Assembly (NCBI GenBank): GCA_049510975.1
Contig: JBEKYM010000011.1
Span: 1-64,000 of the forward strand
Source of the DNA: JAKACA01 sp049510975
GTDB taxonomy: Bacteria > Actinomycetota > Acidimicrobiia > Acidimicrobiales > Bog-793
DNA: 64,000 nt
Direction of reading: 5' to 3'
The position numbers and the translations under genes were made by a program. A model generated the notes under the pieces. That model worked only from the letters and a program-made list of their open reading frames with translations. It did not search any database and had not been told where the DNA came from. Below are positions 23,503 through 31,936 of the stretch, piece by piece (positions within the stretch are counted from its first letter, which is position 1; each line of letters begins with the position of its first letter).

Positions 23503-25194
23503 GTGGTGACTTTGGCGCGCCCAGCTGATGTGAACAGGACTGGGTCCGAGCCGAGCCGATTTCCCTCGCCGGCTGACGAGGCGCTGCGGGAAAGCGAAGC
23601 GAGGCTTCGAGCACTGCTCGATTCGCTCGACGACCTCGTCTTCGAGCTGGACGAGAATGGCACGTATCTGGGCATCTGGACCACCGACGACGCCTTGCTG
23701 GCGGCGCCCCGCCAGGAGCTGCTCGGCCGAACGGTTCGCCAGGGTCTCGGCGACAAAACTGGCCAAGAGCTGATGGAGCTCATTGCTCGAGTCGTCGGGA
23801 CGAGCCGCCCGGAGATCTTCGAGTACTGCCTCGACGTACCCGCCGGCATTCGATGGTTCCAGGGAAGGCTGGCGCCGATTGCTCGTTCCTCGGGTTCGGC
23901 CGGCAGGGTTTGCCTCCTTGTGCGGGACGTCACCGCTCAGAAGGCGGCCGCTCAGGAGATGTCGAGAAGCCTCGAGCGCCTCGAGCTCATTCATGAAGCC
24001 GATCGATTCATACTCGACTGTGATTCCGTGACTCATCTCTCTCAGATGGTCCTTCGGAAACTCCGTGGCATGGTCGGCGCCGAGCGCGGGTCCGTGGTGA
24101 TCTTTGACTTGGTTGCCAACGAGGCGCGGTTTCTTGCCATCGACCCCGAGGACGCCCCTGGGCCATCGCCCAGAAGTATTGGATTCGACGAATTCATGCC
24201 AGCGGCCTTCAGTCCACAGCGAGGAGCCCGTTGCCACTCCGACATTCGTGAAATCAAGGACCCGCCTCTGATCGTTCAGCAGTTGCTTGCCGGCGGCATT
24301 CGGAGCATGACGTCGGCTGCCATCGTCGACGAGGGAACGACGATCGGTGAGATCAACCTTTCGAGCACTCGAGCGGGCGGTATCGACCCGCACATCAACG
24401 CTGCGATCACCGAGATGGCTGACCAGCTGGCCGTTGCCATGCGGCAGGCGCGGCTGAAGGATGCTTCCGCCGCTCGGGCGAACGAGCTGGAGGAGGCGCT
24501 GTCTGCCGTCAAGCGAGCAGACGCCGAGCGAGTGGAGCTGCTCTCGCGACTCGTGAATGCTCAGGAGGAGGAGCGACAACGTATCGCCTCCGACCTTCAC
24601 GACGACTCCATCCAGAAGGTGGCGGCAGCGAGCATGCGCCTCGAGATGCTGGCGATGGCGCACCCTGAGCTGGCCGAGGACGAGGGTTTCGTGAAGGCCA
24701 AGGCAACGGTCCTGGCCTCGATCGAGTCCATGCGACACCTCATGTTCGAGCTCAGGCCATATGTTCTCGACCGCGACGGCCTCGGTCCGGCCCTGCTCCA
24801 ACTCCTCGAAGAGGACTTCGGGTACGAGGGTGGACCGTTCTATGAGCTGAGCGACGGACTGAGCGACCAGCCGCCCGAGGTCGCTCGGGTCGTCCTGTTC
24901 CGCATCACCCAGGAAGCGCTCGTCAACGTGCGCAAGCACGCCCACGCGGCCAACCTGCGCGTCGAGCTGTGGAGGGAGGACAGCGGCTACTTCGTGCGTG
25001 TCAGCGACGACGGGGTCGGCTTCAGCGCGGAGCGGAGATCGGTTTCGCCCCGTGGTCACCTCGGTCTCACGTCGATGCGACAGCGCGCCCAGCTGGCCCG
25101 AGGTGGCTGCACGATTGAAAGCTCGCCCGGCAATGGAACGGTCGTGTCGGCGTGGGTGCCGCGTGCTTGGCACGCCGAAGCTCCGGTCGCCTGA
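23503..25194 (+). CDS. PAS-GAF sensor histidine kinase (NarL-type HisKA_3)
   Basis: 563-residue soluble kinase with no membrane helices. Residues ~28-145 form a PAS fold (LRALLDSLDDLVFELDENGTYL ... VRDVTAQKAAAQEM) and ~160-320 a GAF domain. A coiled coil leads to the HisKA_3 box EEERQRIASDLHDDSIQKVA with phospho-acceptor H366, and the ATPase domain has ALVNVRKHAHAANL (N box), SDDGVGFS and GHLGLTSMRQRA. It likely senses an intracellular cue, redox or a small ligand. The next gene, REC-EAL, starts one base after its stop and is the natural phosphorylation partner. Start GTG 23503; GTG 23506 is an alternative. Confidence 0.92.
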   Translation: MVTLARPADVNRTGSEPSRFPSPADEALRESEARLRALLDSLDDLVFELDENGTYLGIWTTDDALLAAPRQELLGRTVRQGLGDKTGQELMELIARVVGTSRPEIFEYCLDVPAGIRWFQGRLAPIARSSGSAGRVCLLVRDVTAQKAAAQEMSRSLERLELIHEADRFILDCDSVTHLSQMVLRKLRGMVGAERGSVVIFDLVANEARFLAIDPEDAPGPSPRSIGFDEFMPAAFSPQRGARCHSDIREIKDPPLIVQQLLAGGIRSMTSAAIVDEGTTIGEINLSSTRAGGIDPHINAAITEMADQLAVAMRQARLKDASAARANELEEALSAVKRADAERVELLSRLVNAQEEERQRIASDLHDDSIQKVAAASMRLEMLAMAHPELAEDEGFVKAKATVLASIESMRHLMFELRPYVLDRDGLGPALLQLLEEDFGYEGGPFYELSDGLSDQPPEVARVVLFRITQEALVNVRKHAHAANLRVELWREDSGYFVRVSDDGVGFSAERRSVSPRGHLGLTSMRQRAQLARGGCTIESSPGNGTVVSAWVPRAWHAEAPVA

Positions 25195-25195
25195 G

Positions 25196-26425
25196 GTGCC
25201 CACTCCGATCCGTGTTCTCGTTGCCGACGACGACCCTGAGATGCGAGCCGCCCTCGCTGACGTCATCGCCGCCGACCCCGCCCTCGAGCTCGTCGCTCTG
25301 GCATGCGACGCCGTCGCCGCCATCGAGCTGGCGAGGACGAAAGCTCCTGACGTCGTGCTCCTCGATGTGAAGATGCCTGGAGGCGGCGGAGGTGAGGCGG
25401 CCCGAGAGATCCACCGCATGGCGCCGACCATGGCCATCGTCGCCCTCACTGCCCATGAGGACGAAACGAGCGTGCGGGAGATGCTCGCAGCCGGCGCCGG
25501 TAGTTACCTCGTCAAGGGTGCCACACCACAGGAGATCCTGGCCGCCTTGCGTGGGAGCGTGGTGGGCAGGTCAGTTCTGTCCGAGTCGATCGCCCACCAC
25601 GTCGTCACCGAGCTCTCGACACGCCTACGGACCGAGCAAGTCGACGAAGCGCGCCGCCGGCGGTGGGCCGAGCGGATCCGGTCGATCCTCGATGGGGACG
25701 ACGGACTGTCCGTCGTCTTCCAGCCGGTCGTGTCCCTCCGTAGCGGTGTCGTTGTCGGGCTCGAGGCGTTGTCGCGGTTCCGCTCCCAGCCCGTGCACGG
25801 TCCCGACGTTTGGTTCGCGCAAGCGGCCGCGCTCGGGATCGGTGTCGAGCTGGAGTTGAATGCCGTCACGAAGGCCGTCGCTCGCTTCCCGGAGATCCCC
25901 GGGAGTCTATGGCTCGGCATCAACGTTTCTCCCGAGACCGTGCTGTCCTCCCGCCTCGATGCTCTCCTCGATCGCGTTCCGGTCGACCGGGTGGTTCTCG
26001 AGATCACCGAGCACGCTCACATCGCTGATTACGTCGAGCTGCGCGAAGCCCTGGCCGCCCTGCGCTCCCGCGGGGTGAGGCTGGCGATCGACGATGCGGG
26101 GGCCGGGTACGCCAGCCTCCGCCACATCCTTCAATTGGCGCCGGACTGCATCAAGCTCGACATCTCGCTCACTCGAGACATCCACGCCGCCCGGTCGCAG
26201 CGGGCGATGGCGGCAGCTCTCGTGGCCTTCGCGGGCGAAACCGGGGCCAGCATCATCGCCGAGGGCATCGAGACGGCCGAAGAGCTGGACACACTTCGAG
26301 ATCTCGGCGTCGAGTTCGGCCAGGGCTATTACCTGGGGCGGCCCGCCCCGCTGTCGGAGGACATTCGTCCCGTTGAGCTCGCCGTGGCGAGCGCAGTCTC
26401 GGATGCCGGGCTGCTGGGCGCCTGA
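25196..26425 (+). CDS. REC-EAL response regulator, c-di-GMP phosphodiesterase
   Basis: 409 residues. The receiver domain (1-125) has the acidic cluster DDDP at 11-13, phospho-acceptor D57 in VVLLDVKMPG, the Thr in ALTAHE and the Lys in YLVKG. The EAL domain (~165-400) has VGLEALSRFR, GINVSPETV, LEITEHA, AIDDAGAGYASL, CIKLDISLTRDI, IIAEGIETAEEL and FGQGYYLGRP, so the metal and catalytic residues of an active phosphodiesterase are retained. GTG starts one base after the kinase stop, giving tight coupling. It probably lowers c-di-GMP when phosphorylated or dephosphorylated; the direction is unknown. The open frame upstream of the GTG is shadow of the kinase gene. Confidence 0.92.
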   Translation: MPTPIRVLVADDDPEMRAALADVIAADPALELVALACDAVAAIELARTKAPDVVLLDVKMPGGGGGEAAREIHRMAPTMAIVALTAHEDETSVREMLAAGAGSYLVKGATPQEILAALRGSVVGRSVLSESIAHHVVTELSTRLRTEQVDEARRRRWAERIRSILDGDDGLSVVFQPVVSLRSGVVVGLEALSRFRSQPVHGPDVWFAQAAALGIGVELELNAVTKAVARFPEIPGSLWLGINVSPETVLSSRLDALLDRVPVDRVVLEITEHAHIADYVELREALAALRSRGVRLAIDDAGAGYASLRHILQLAPDCIKLDISLTRDIHAARSQRAMAAALVAFAGETGASIIAEGIETAEELDTLRDLGVEFGQGYYLGRPAPLSEDIRPVELAVASAVSDAGLLGA

Positions 26426-26483
26426 ACGACGGCAACGGGCCGGCCTTGTCGCGCGGGTGTGCTCAGTGGGTGTACGGTCTGAG

Positions 26484-26568
26484 CACCACGATAAGAACCC
26501 TGACGTGGTGAGCCAGCCTCGGCTGGTTCGGGAGCGATGCTCCGGACCCTGGTAGCGCGACGGTCACC
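26484..26568 (+). promoter_or_regulatory. Structured leader upstream of STAS/GAF-ANTAR genes
   Basis: The 168 bases between REC-EAL and STAS contain several helices: CACCACG (26484-26490) with CGTGGTG (26504-26510), an inverted repeat AGCCAGCC/GGCTGGTT (26511-26528), and GGAGC/GCTCC (26531-26543). In addition GGTGA (26507-26511) could pair with TCACC (26564-26568), closing a multibranch junction as an alternative to the first helix. This looks like a structured 5' leader with two exclusive folds. I cannot match it to a known riboswitch class. AGGAG for the STAS gene follows at 26583. Confidence 0.4.
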
Positions 26569-26593
26569 CCGTGCCTGAGTCCAGGAGAATGCC

Positions 26594-27127
26594 ATGTACG
26601 CCGTTGGGTCGTCGTTTCTCAGTGTCTCCCGCAGGACCACCCCGCGAGCGGGATCGGAGGCGGGACATTCCGTCGTCTGGGTTCGCGGTGAGCACGACAT
26701 CTCGACGACGTCAGCCCTTGCCGAGACTATTGCCCGGGCGATAGCTCTGGATGAGCCTGACGTCCTCGTTGACTTGAGCGAAGTGCAGTTCATGAGCGCG
26801 GCCACCGTCGGTGTGCTCATTCGAGCGCGGGAGCTCTTGGACCGCCAGGCAAGGACCCTGACCCTTCGAGCACCATCGGCCTGCGTCTTGCGAGTGTTCC
26901 AAGTGTGCGGGCTCTCGGGTATCTTCCAGGCTGCTGCCTCAGACCGGCGGGCCGTGCCCCGGAAGTCGCCCTCCGCGCTCGGGAGCTGGGTGGAGGTGCC
27001 CGTGTCGCCCCCGCACACGGCCGAGGCGGGCCAGTCCACGCCTTCCGATGGCGGCGCCACCCAGCGGGTTCCGTCGGATCCAGCGGCTGTCGCGAAGCCA
27101 GCGACGGCGTCTGTGTGCGGCTCCTAG
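26594..27127 (+). CDS. STAS-domain protein (anti-sigma factor antagonist-like)
   Basis: 177 residues. Residues ~22-115 form a STAS domain: VVWVRGEHDISTTSALAETI and VLVDLSEVQFMSAATVGVLIRA. In SpoIIAA/RsbV the segment reads FM-D-S-S-G with a phosphorylated Ser; here FMSAATVG puts Ala69 in that place, with Ser68 just before it. Regulation by an anti-sigma kinase may therefore be lost or shifted. The C-terminal ~60 residues are Pro/Ser/Ala-rich and probably disordered. AGGAG lies 6 bases before the ATG. It precedes two GAF-ANTAR genes on the same strand and may act in a stress-response partner-switching pathway. Confidence 0.82.
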   Translation: MYAVGSSFLSVSRRTTPRAGSEAGHSVVWVRGEHDISTTSALAETIARAIALDEPDVLVDLSEVQFMSAATVGVLIRARELLDRQARTLTLRAPSACVLRVFQVCGLSGIFQAAASDRRAVPRKSPSALGSWVEVPVSPPHTAEAGQSTPSDGGATQRVPSDPAAVAKPATASVCGS

Positions 27128-27175
27128 CGAGTGGTCGCTCGCTCTTGGAGCTGTACGTGTCGCGGGAAACCCTAG

Positions 27176-27904
27176 GTGCAGGTGGGCGAACGTCGGCTGC
27201 GGATTCTCCGCCGACTCTTGGGTCCCGGAGAGCCGGAGCTCGGTACCAGTCGACTGTGCGAGGGATGCGCGGAGATCACCGGAATGACCGGTGCCGGGAT
27301 CATGCTCATGTCTGGTGACGTGCCGCAGGGATCGCTCTGTGCGACCAACGACGTGAGCGAGCTCATCGAGCAGCTGCAGTTCAGCCTTGGCGCAGGTCCC
27401 TGTGTCGATGCGTACCACGACGATCTCCCGGTGCTCGAGCCTGACCTCGCGCACCCGACGCGAGCGCGATGGCCTGCCTTTGCGGAGCAGGCAACAGCAG
27501 CCGGCGTGCGGGCCGTCTTCGGCTTTCCCCTCCAAGTGGGCGCGGTTCGACTCGGGGCGCTCAATCTGTATCGCGACGAGTCGGGAGCCCTCACCGACGA
27601 GCAGCACGCTGACGCCCTGGTGCTCGCCGGCGTCGCCGCCCAGGCCATCCTGGTGCTGCAGGCAGGCGCTCCGGCCGGCATGATCGCCGAGGAGCTCGAG
27701 GCCGGCGCCAACTTCCAGTACGGGGTTCATCAAGCCTCCGGCATGGTGGCAGTCCAGCTCGGAGTCAGCATCGGCCAGGCGCTCATCCGGTTGCGGGCCT
27801 TCGCCTTCGCCGACAACCGTCCCTTGGGCGCCGTCGCCGACGATGTCGTAGCACGAAGGCTCCGATTCGACGCCGCCAGTGGCGATGCCGGGGCTTGCCC
27901 ATGA
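27176..27904 (+). CDS. GAF-ANTAR regulator
   Basis: 242 residues: an N-terminal GAF domain (~10-165; SLGAGPCVDAYHDDLPV is the usual ANTAR-linked GAF signature, followed by FGFPLQVGAVRLGALNLYRD) and a C-terminal ANTAR RNA-binding domain (~180-232; YGVHQASGMVAVQLGVSIGQ ... LRAFAFADNRPLGAVADDVV). ANTAR proteins bind paired hexaloop hairpins in nascent RNA and prevent termination. The sensor partner is absent from the chain, so the GAF domain probably senses directly. GTG 48 bases after the STAS stop. A bulged hairpin lies shortly after its stop. Confidence 0.88.
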   Translation: MQVGERRLRILRRLLGPGEPELGTSRLCEGCAEITGMTGAGIMLMSGDVPQGSLCATNDVSELIEQLQFSLGAGPCVDAYHDDLPVLEPDLAHPTRARWPAFAEQATAAGVRAVFGFPLQVGAVRLGALNLYRDESGALTDEQHADALVLAGVAAQAILVLQAGAPAGMIAEELEAGANFQYGVHQASGMVAVQLGVSIGQALIRLRAFAFADNRPLGAVADDVVARRLRFDAASGDAGACP

Positions 27905-27956
27905 GGACGGGCCGATGGGGACGGCTCCGTGAGGATTGCCCGGTACGCAACCGGCC

Positions 27957-27979
27957 CCCGGGAGCCGCACGGCTCCGGG
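27957..27979 (+). promoter_or_regulatory. Bulged hairpin between the two GAF-ANTAR genes
   Basis: CCC-G-GGAGCC pairs with GGCTCCGGG around the loop GCAC, a 9-bp stem with one bulged G, in the 151-base gap. It could be a terminator or attenuator that separates the two cistrons; its loop is not the hexaloop expected for an ANTAR target. Confidence 0.45.
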
Positions 27980-28055
27980 CGTATCATGGGACCACTGGTG
28001 CGAGTTCGTACGTTGTACGGGATTGTGGTGGCAGGTTGACGTGAGTGGAGATGCG

Positions 28056-28796
28056 ATGACAAGAGAATCGAGCCTCGCCAGGACGTTGGTCGAATTGGCC
28101 GACACGCTCGTGGCCGACTTCGACGTGGTGGAGTTGCTCACCCGCCTTGCCGATCGATGTGTCGAGGTGCTCGACGTCGGGGCAGCGGGACTCATGCTGG
28201 CAGCACCGGATGGTGACCTTCGCGTGATGGCATCCTCGTCGGAGGCGATGCGTCTGCTGGAGCTGTTCGAGCTGCAGTCGAAGGAAGGTCCCTGCCTCGA
28301 TTGCTTCCTCACGGGTAGGCCGGTCGTGAACCAGAAACTGGCCGAAGCACACGGTCGTTGGCCTCGATTCGCTCCCGAGGCACTGGCCGCCGGCTTTCAC
28401 TCGGTGCAGGCGTTGCCCATGCGGTTGCGCGGCACGGTCATCGGGGCGCTCAACCTGTTCCACAACACCGCAGGTGAGATGCGGGAGGCCGACCTCGAGG
28501 CTGCGCAAGCTCTCGCCGACGTCGCCACGATCGCTATTCTCCAGCACCGCGCCAGCCTCGAGGCACAGGTGCTCAACGATCAGCTGCACCACGCTCTCAA
28601 CAGCAGGATCGTCATCGAGCAGGCCAAAGGTGTCGTGGCCGAGCGCGAGCACCTCAACATGGAGCAGGCCTTCTTCGCATTGCGCAACCACGCTCGCAAC
28701 CACAACCTGCGGCTCGTCGACGTCGCCAGAGCCGTGATCGACGGGTCCTTGTCCGTTTCGGCTCTCGACCAGGCCCGGCAGTCCAAGCCGACCTGA
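28056..28796 (+). CDS. GAF-ANTAR regulator
   Basis: 246 residues: GAF domain ~15-165 (SKEGPCLDCFLTGRPVVNQ, then SVQALPMRLRGTVIGALNLF) and ANTAR ~175-235 (LNSRIVIEQAKGVVAEREHL, then FFALRNHARNHNLRLVDVARAVI), a textbook ANTAR sequence closer to consensus than the upstream paralogue. The ATG is preferred over upstream in-frame GTG 28041 because GGAG lies 6 bases before it. Probably an RNA-binding antiterminator responding to a ligand of the GAF domain. A strong hairpin follows the stop. Confidence 0.92.
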   Translation: MTRESSLARTLVELADTLVADFDVVELLTRLADRCVEVLDVGAAGLMLAAPDGDLRVMASSSEAMRLLELFELQSKEGPCLDCFLTGRPVVNQKLAEAHGRWPRFAPEALAAGFHSVQALPMRLRGTVIGALNLFHNTAGEMREADLEAAQALADVATIAILQHRASLEAQVLNDQLHHALNSRIVIEQAKGVVAEREHLNMEQAFFALRNHARNHNLRLVDVARAVIDGSLSVSALDQARQSKPT

Positions 28797-28801
28797 GCGG
28801 T

Positions 28802-28824
28802 CTGCCAGCCCCCTGGGCTGGCGG
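28802..28824 (+). terminator. Hairpin terminator closing the signalling island
   Basis: CTGCCAGCC pairs with GGCTGGCGG (9 bp, one G-T) around the 5-base loop CCCTG, starting 6 bases after the GAF-ANTAR stop. No T-tract. Confidence 0.6.
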
Positions 28825-28966
28825 GCCACAGGATCGAGGGGCGCCTGTGAAGCGCCGGCACCAGCAGATGGCGGGTCGATGGTCTCAGACGGTCGCCGAT
28901 TCAGGTCAGAAAGTGGCCTGTATCGCTCCTACTGTTCTCCGCAGGCAACCGAGAAGGGTGATCACG

Positions 28967-29509
28967 ATGAGTTCCAACGTCCAGAAGGACCTGGTCGGCG
29001 AGCGAGCTGACCTGCTCGCAACGCTTGCGAGTCACAGATACTTCCTGCGGTTCACCGTCCGTGACTTGTCCGATGAACAGGTGAGACAGCGCTCCACCGT
29101 GAGCGAGTTGACCTTGGCAGGGTTGTTGAAGCACGTCGCCGATGTCGAGTCGTCGTGGGTCGATTTCATCCTCAGGGGCGCCGACGCCGGGACCGCCGCA
29201 GGTGCCAAGGACAGTGCGGCCGGCGACAAGGCCGAAGAGTGGTCAGCGCGGTTCCGGGTCGGGGCGGGCACCTCGGTGACGACGCTGCTCGAGCGCTACG
29301 AGCAGGTCGCCCTTCGCACCGACAGTGTCGTGGCGACGCTCCCAGATCTCGACGCCTCGCATCCGTTGCCGGACGAGCCCTGGTTCGAGGCCGGGGCAAC
29401 CTGGACGGCCCGTCGAGTGCTGCTGCACATCATCGCCGAGACCGCCCAGCACGCCGGGCACGCAGACATCATCCGGGAGTCCATCGACGGAGCCAAGACA
29501 ATGGGGTAG
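28967..29509 (+). CDS. DinB/DUF664 family protein
   Basis: 180-residue DinB-superfamily protein, the third in the window. Histidines of the metal site occur in LAGLLKHVADVESSWV and IIAETAQHAGHADIIRESID. It is closer in pattern to the protein at 7712 than to that at 8369. ATG 28967 has AAGGG upstream; the longer frame to 28847 has no similarity. Likely a metal-dependent thiol transferase or isomerase of unknown substrate. The 235 bases after it, up to the MFS gene, show no gene or clear signal. Confidence 0.87.
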   Translation: MSSNVQKDLVGERADLLATLASHRYFLRFTVRDLSDEQVRQRSTVSELTLAGLLKHVADVESSWVDFILRGADAGTAAGAKDSAAGDKAEEWSARFRVGAGTSVTTLLERYEQVALRTDSVVATLPDLDASHPLPDEPWFEAGATWTARRVLLHIIAETAQHAGHADIIRESIDGAKTMG

Positions 29510-29744
29510 CGGCCGCCAGCTTGTGCGGCGAGCGAGGCTGGGACGTTTCAACCCCTCGGGCTCAGGGGTAACGATTCTTCTGGCGCAAGCCAGGGTGTCG
29601 AAGGCGACGGACCGGCGGCGCCCCGAGTCGGGGAGGCAGCGACATGCCCGCAGCAGCACAACCCGGAGTCAGGATCGGCACGGGTGACGATCGAGGCGGA
29701 CGGCTCGGGAAGCTCGTCGACAACGGTGCACGGCGAGGCCTCAA

Positions 29745-31322
29745 GTGAGGCTCGCCACCGAACAACCGACGAGCGAGGGACAGTCGATCAGGACGCTCAT
29801 TCCGGCTCGTGTGGACCGGTTGCGGTGGTCGAGATTCCACACGCGCATGGTGACCGCGCTCGGCATCGCCTGGATCCTCGACGGGCTCGAGATCACGGTC
29901 GCGAGCGATGTCGCCGACATCTTGCAAAAGAAGAACACCTTGCACATGTCGGCTCGGGCTGTGGGCGACATCGCGTCGGTGTATCTCATCGGCGAGGTCG
30001 TGGGTGCTCTCGTGTTCGGCCGGCTGTCCGACCGGCTCGGACGGCGCCGCCTGTTCATGCTCACACTCGGCATCTACCTCGTGGGATCGGGCCTGACGGC
30101 TGCCACGTTTGGTCACGGGGTGGGATGGGTGTGCTGGCTCTACGCGACGCGATTCGTCGCCGGGATGGGCATCGGCGGCGAGTACGCCGCCATCAACTCG
30201 GCGATCGACGAGATGATCCCGTCCGACTACCGAGGCCGAGCCGACATCGCCATCAACGGCACCTACTGGGCGGGTGCGCTCCTCGGCACGCTGGCCGAGC
30301 TCGTCATCTTGAACCACCTGTCCGACACGGTCAGTTGGCGGATCGGCTTCCTGCTCGGTCCGGTTCTCGCTCTGGCTGTGCTCTACGTTCGGCGCAACCT
30401 GCCCGAGAGTCCTCGCTGGCTGGTGATGCACGGTCGTGAGGACGAGGCCGAAGAGGCCATCGGCCGGATGGAGATCGAGTCAGGCGAGCTCGAGAACCTG
30501 CCGCCGCTCGACGACTCTCGAGCGATCGAGCTCAGACCGCTCACCGACCTCGGCTACCTCGCCCTTGCCCGAGTGCTGTTCAGGACCATGCCGCGCCGCA
30601 GCGTCCTGAGCGCGAGTTTGATGATCTCCCAGTCGTTCCTGTACAACGCCATCTTCTTCACTTACGCCCTCGTGCTCGCGAGCGTCTATCACGTCGCCAG
30701 TGGTTCGATTCCCCTCTACTTCATCGCTTTCGCCGCGGGCAACCTCATCGGGCCGCTCATCCTCGGGCCATTGTTCGACACCGCAGGGCGACGCGTGATG
30801 ATCAGCTCGACCTATATCGGCTCGGGTGTGCTGCTCGCCGGGACAGCCTGGGCGTTCGACGCGAAGCTCCTCGGCCCGCTGAGTCAGACCATCTTGTGGT
30901 CGGTCGTGTTCTTCTTCGCCTCGGCAGGTGCCAGTGCTGCATATCTCACGGTCAGCGAGATCTTCCCGCTCGAAGTACGCGCCAAGGCGATCGCCGTCTT
31001 CTTTGCCATCGCACAGGGGTTCGGTGCGCTCGGACCCAACATCTACGGCAGTCTCGTCAACAGCCACCGCGGCTTGTTCGTCGCCTACCTCGTCGGCGGC
31101 GCGGTCATGATCCTCGGCGGACTGGTCGAGGTGTTCTTGGGTGTGACGGCGGAGCGTCAGGCGCTCGAGAGCATTGCAACACCGTTGTCGGCTGTCGGAG
31201 CGGCGGGCCGTCCGGTGGCGGCAGCGGCCCGCTCTGGCTTCGCGCGAAGCGTGCCGCCGGTCCACGTCCCCTTCGACCGGTTGGGCGAGCGCCGGCAGGT
31301 GCCCCCGGACGACGGCGGCTGA
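29745..31322 (+). CDS. MFS transporter, sugar/metabolite porter type
   Basis: 525-residue 12-helix major facilitator. Motif A occurs after TM2 (FGRLSDRLGRRRLFM) and a degenerate repeat in the second half (FDTAGRRVMI). RFVAGMGIGGEYAAINSAIDE after TM4 and NLPESPRWLVMHGR at the end of TM6 are the sugar-porter/metabolite:H+ symporter signatures. A long loop (~210-275) separates the halves and the C-terminal ~60 residues are cytoplasmic, Ala/Pro/Arg-rich. Substrate unknown; such carriers take up sugars, shikimate-like acids or aromatic acids. GTG start without clear ribosome binding site. Confidence 0.9.
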   Translation: MRLATEQPTSEGQSIRTLIPARVDRLRWSRFHTRMVTALGIAWILDGLEITVASDVADILQKKNTLHMSARAVGDIASVYLIGEVVGALVFGRLSDRLGRRRLFMLTLGIYLVGSGLTAATFGHGVGWVCWLYATRFVAGMGIGGEYAAINSAIDEMIPSDYRGRADIAINGTYWAGALLGTLAELVILNHLSDTVSWRIGFLLGPVLALAVLYVRRNLPESPRWLVMHGREDEAEEAIGRMEIESGELENLPPLDDSRAIELRPLTDLGYLALARVLFRTMPRRSVLSASLMISQSFLYNAIFFTYALVLASVYHVASGSIPLYFIAFAAGNLIGPLILGPLFDTAGRRVMISSTYIGSGVLLAGTAWAFDAKLLGPLSQTILWSVVFFFASAGASAAYLTVSEIFPLEVRAKAIAVFFAIAQGFGALGPNIYGSLVNSHRGLFVAYLVGGAVMILGGLVEVFLGVTAERQALESIATPLSAVGAAGRPVAAAARSGFARSVPPVHVPFDRLGERRQVPPDDGG

Positions 31323-31345
31323 CGCCGCGAGTCAGTCGACCATCG

Positions 31346-31363
31346 GGCGGCACGAGCGCCGCC
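31346..31363. terminator. Hairpin between convergent genes
   Basis: GGCGGC / GCCGCC, 6-bp stem with a 6-base loop, in the 52-base gap between the converging MFS and RsbRD-like genes; could serve both. Confidence 0.4.
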
Positions 31364-31374
31364 AGGACCTTTGG

Positions 31375-31836
31375 TCAGTTGCGGGTGCCCTGAAACAAGG
31401 CCGTCAGGTCGAGCGACGGGACGTGTTGGCGCGACGCCAGCGAGACCCAGGTGCGAGCGAGTGTGTCCTTTCCTGCCCCGAGGACGGTACCGATGAGACC
31501 GCTCGCCTCGGCGAGGTCCTCGGCGGGCAGGGCAACAATGACGTCCTGCCAGATCGCCTCTTCCAACACGTTGAAGGCTGTCTGCACCTCGCCGATCTCG
31601 AAACCCGACTCGAAACGCTCTCGAGCGACCTGGTCGGCGTACTCGCAGACCGGACCGAGACTCCGCGTTGTCAGGCAGTCGATCGTCAAGGCGAGCAAGT
31701 CGTTGAGACGTCGCACGGCTTCGCCTGCACCGGCTGCCTCGTAGTGCCGGAGATGGGCGCGTTGCAGCGCTTTGGCGGCGTCGTCGAGTACGTCGGGCTG
31801 TGCAGCCGTGAGAGCGCGGACCAGTTCCATGCTCAC
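31375..31836 (-). CDS. RsbRD N-terminal-domain-like protein
   Basis: 153-residue all-helical protein resembling the RsbR-type N-terminal sensor domain (RsbRD_N), without a STAS domain. Typical segments are AAKALQRAHLRHYEAAGAGE, VCEYADQVARERFESGFEIG, EVQTAFNVLEEAIWQDV, and the tail TWVSLASRQHVPSLDLTALF. Proteins of this kind occur alone in actinobacteria; they may feed a stressosome-like pathway, in line with the STAS protein 4 kb away. GTG 31836 or ATG 31830 are both possible starts, with weak ribosome binding sites. Confidence 0.7.
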   Translation of the reverse strand: MSMELVRALTAAQPDVLDDAAKALQRAHLRHYEAAGAGEAVRRLNDLLALTIDCLTTRSLGPVCEYADQVARERFESGFEIGEVQTAFNVLEEAIWQDVIVALPAEDLAEASGLIGTVLGAGKDTLARTWVSLASRQHVPSLDLTALFQGTRN

Positions 31837-31936
31837 AGCTTGCTCGTTTCCGAGTCGGCCGACGAGGGCCGAAGGTCCCGATGTCGTTCAGCGCACGGAC
31901 AACCTGGCGGCAGCCCAGGGACAAACTCGCGGTCGC

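Noticed and set aside
22711..25449. 912-codon minus-strand frame antisense to chrA, the kinase and REC-EAL
   Set aside because: The opposite strand carries intact ChrA, HisKA_3 and receiver motifs; this frame has none.
26484..26568. Assignment of the STAS leader as a GEMM (c-di-GMP) or SAM-IV riboswitch
   Set aside because: Diagnostic conserved segments of either class are missing, so it is left as an unassigned structured leader.
27901..28044. 47-codon ORF overlapping the end of the first GAF-ANTAR gene
   Set aside because: Starts with ATGA overlap but is Arg/Gly-rich, runs through the hairpin and has no ribosome binding site.
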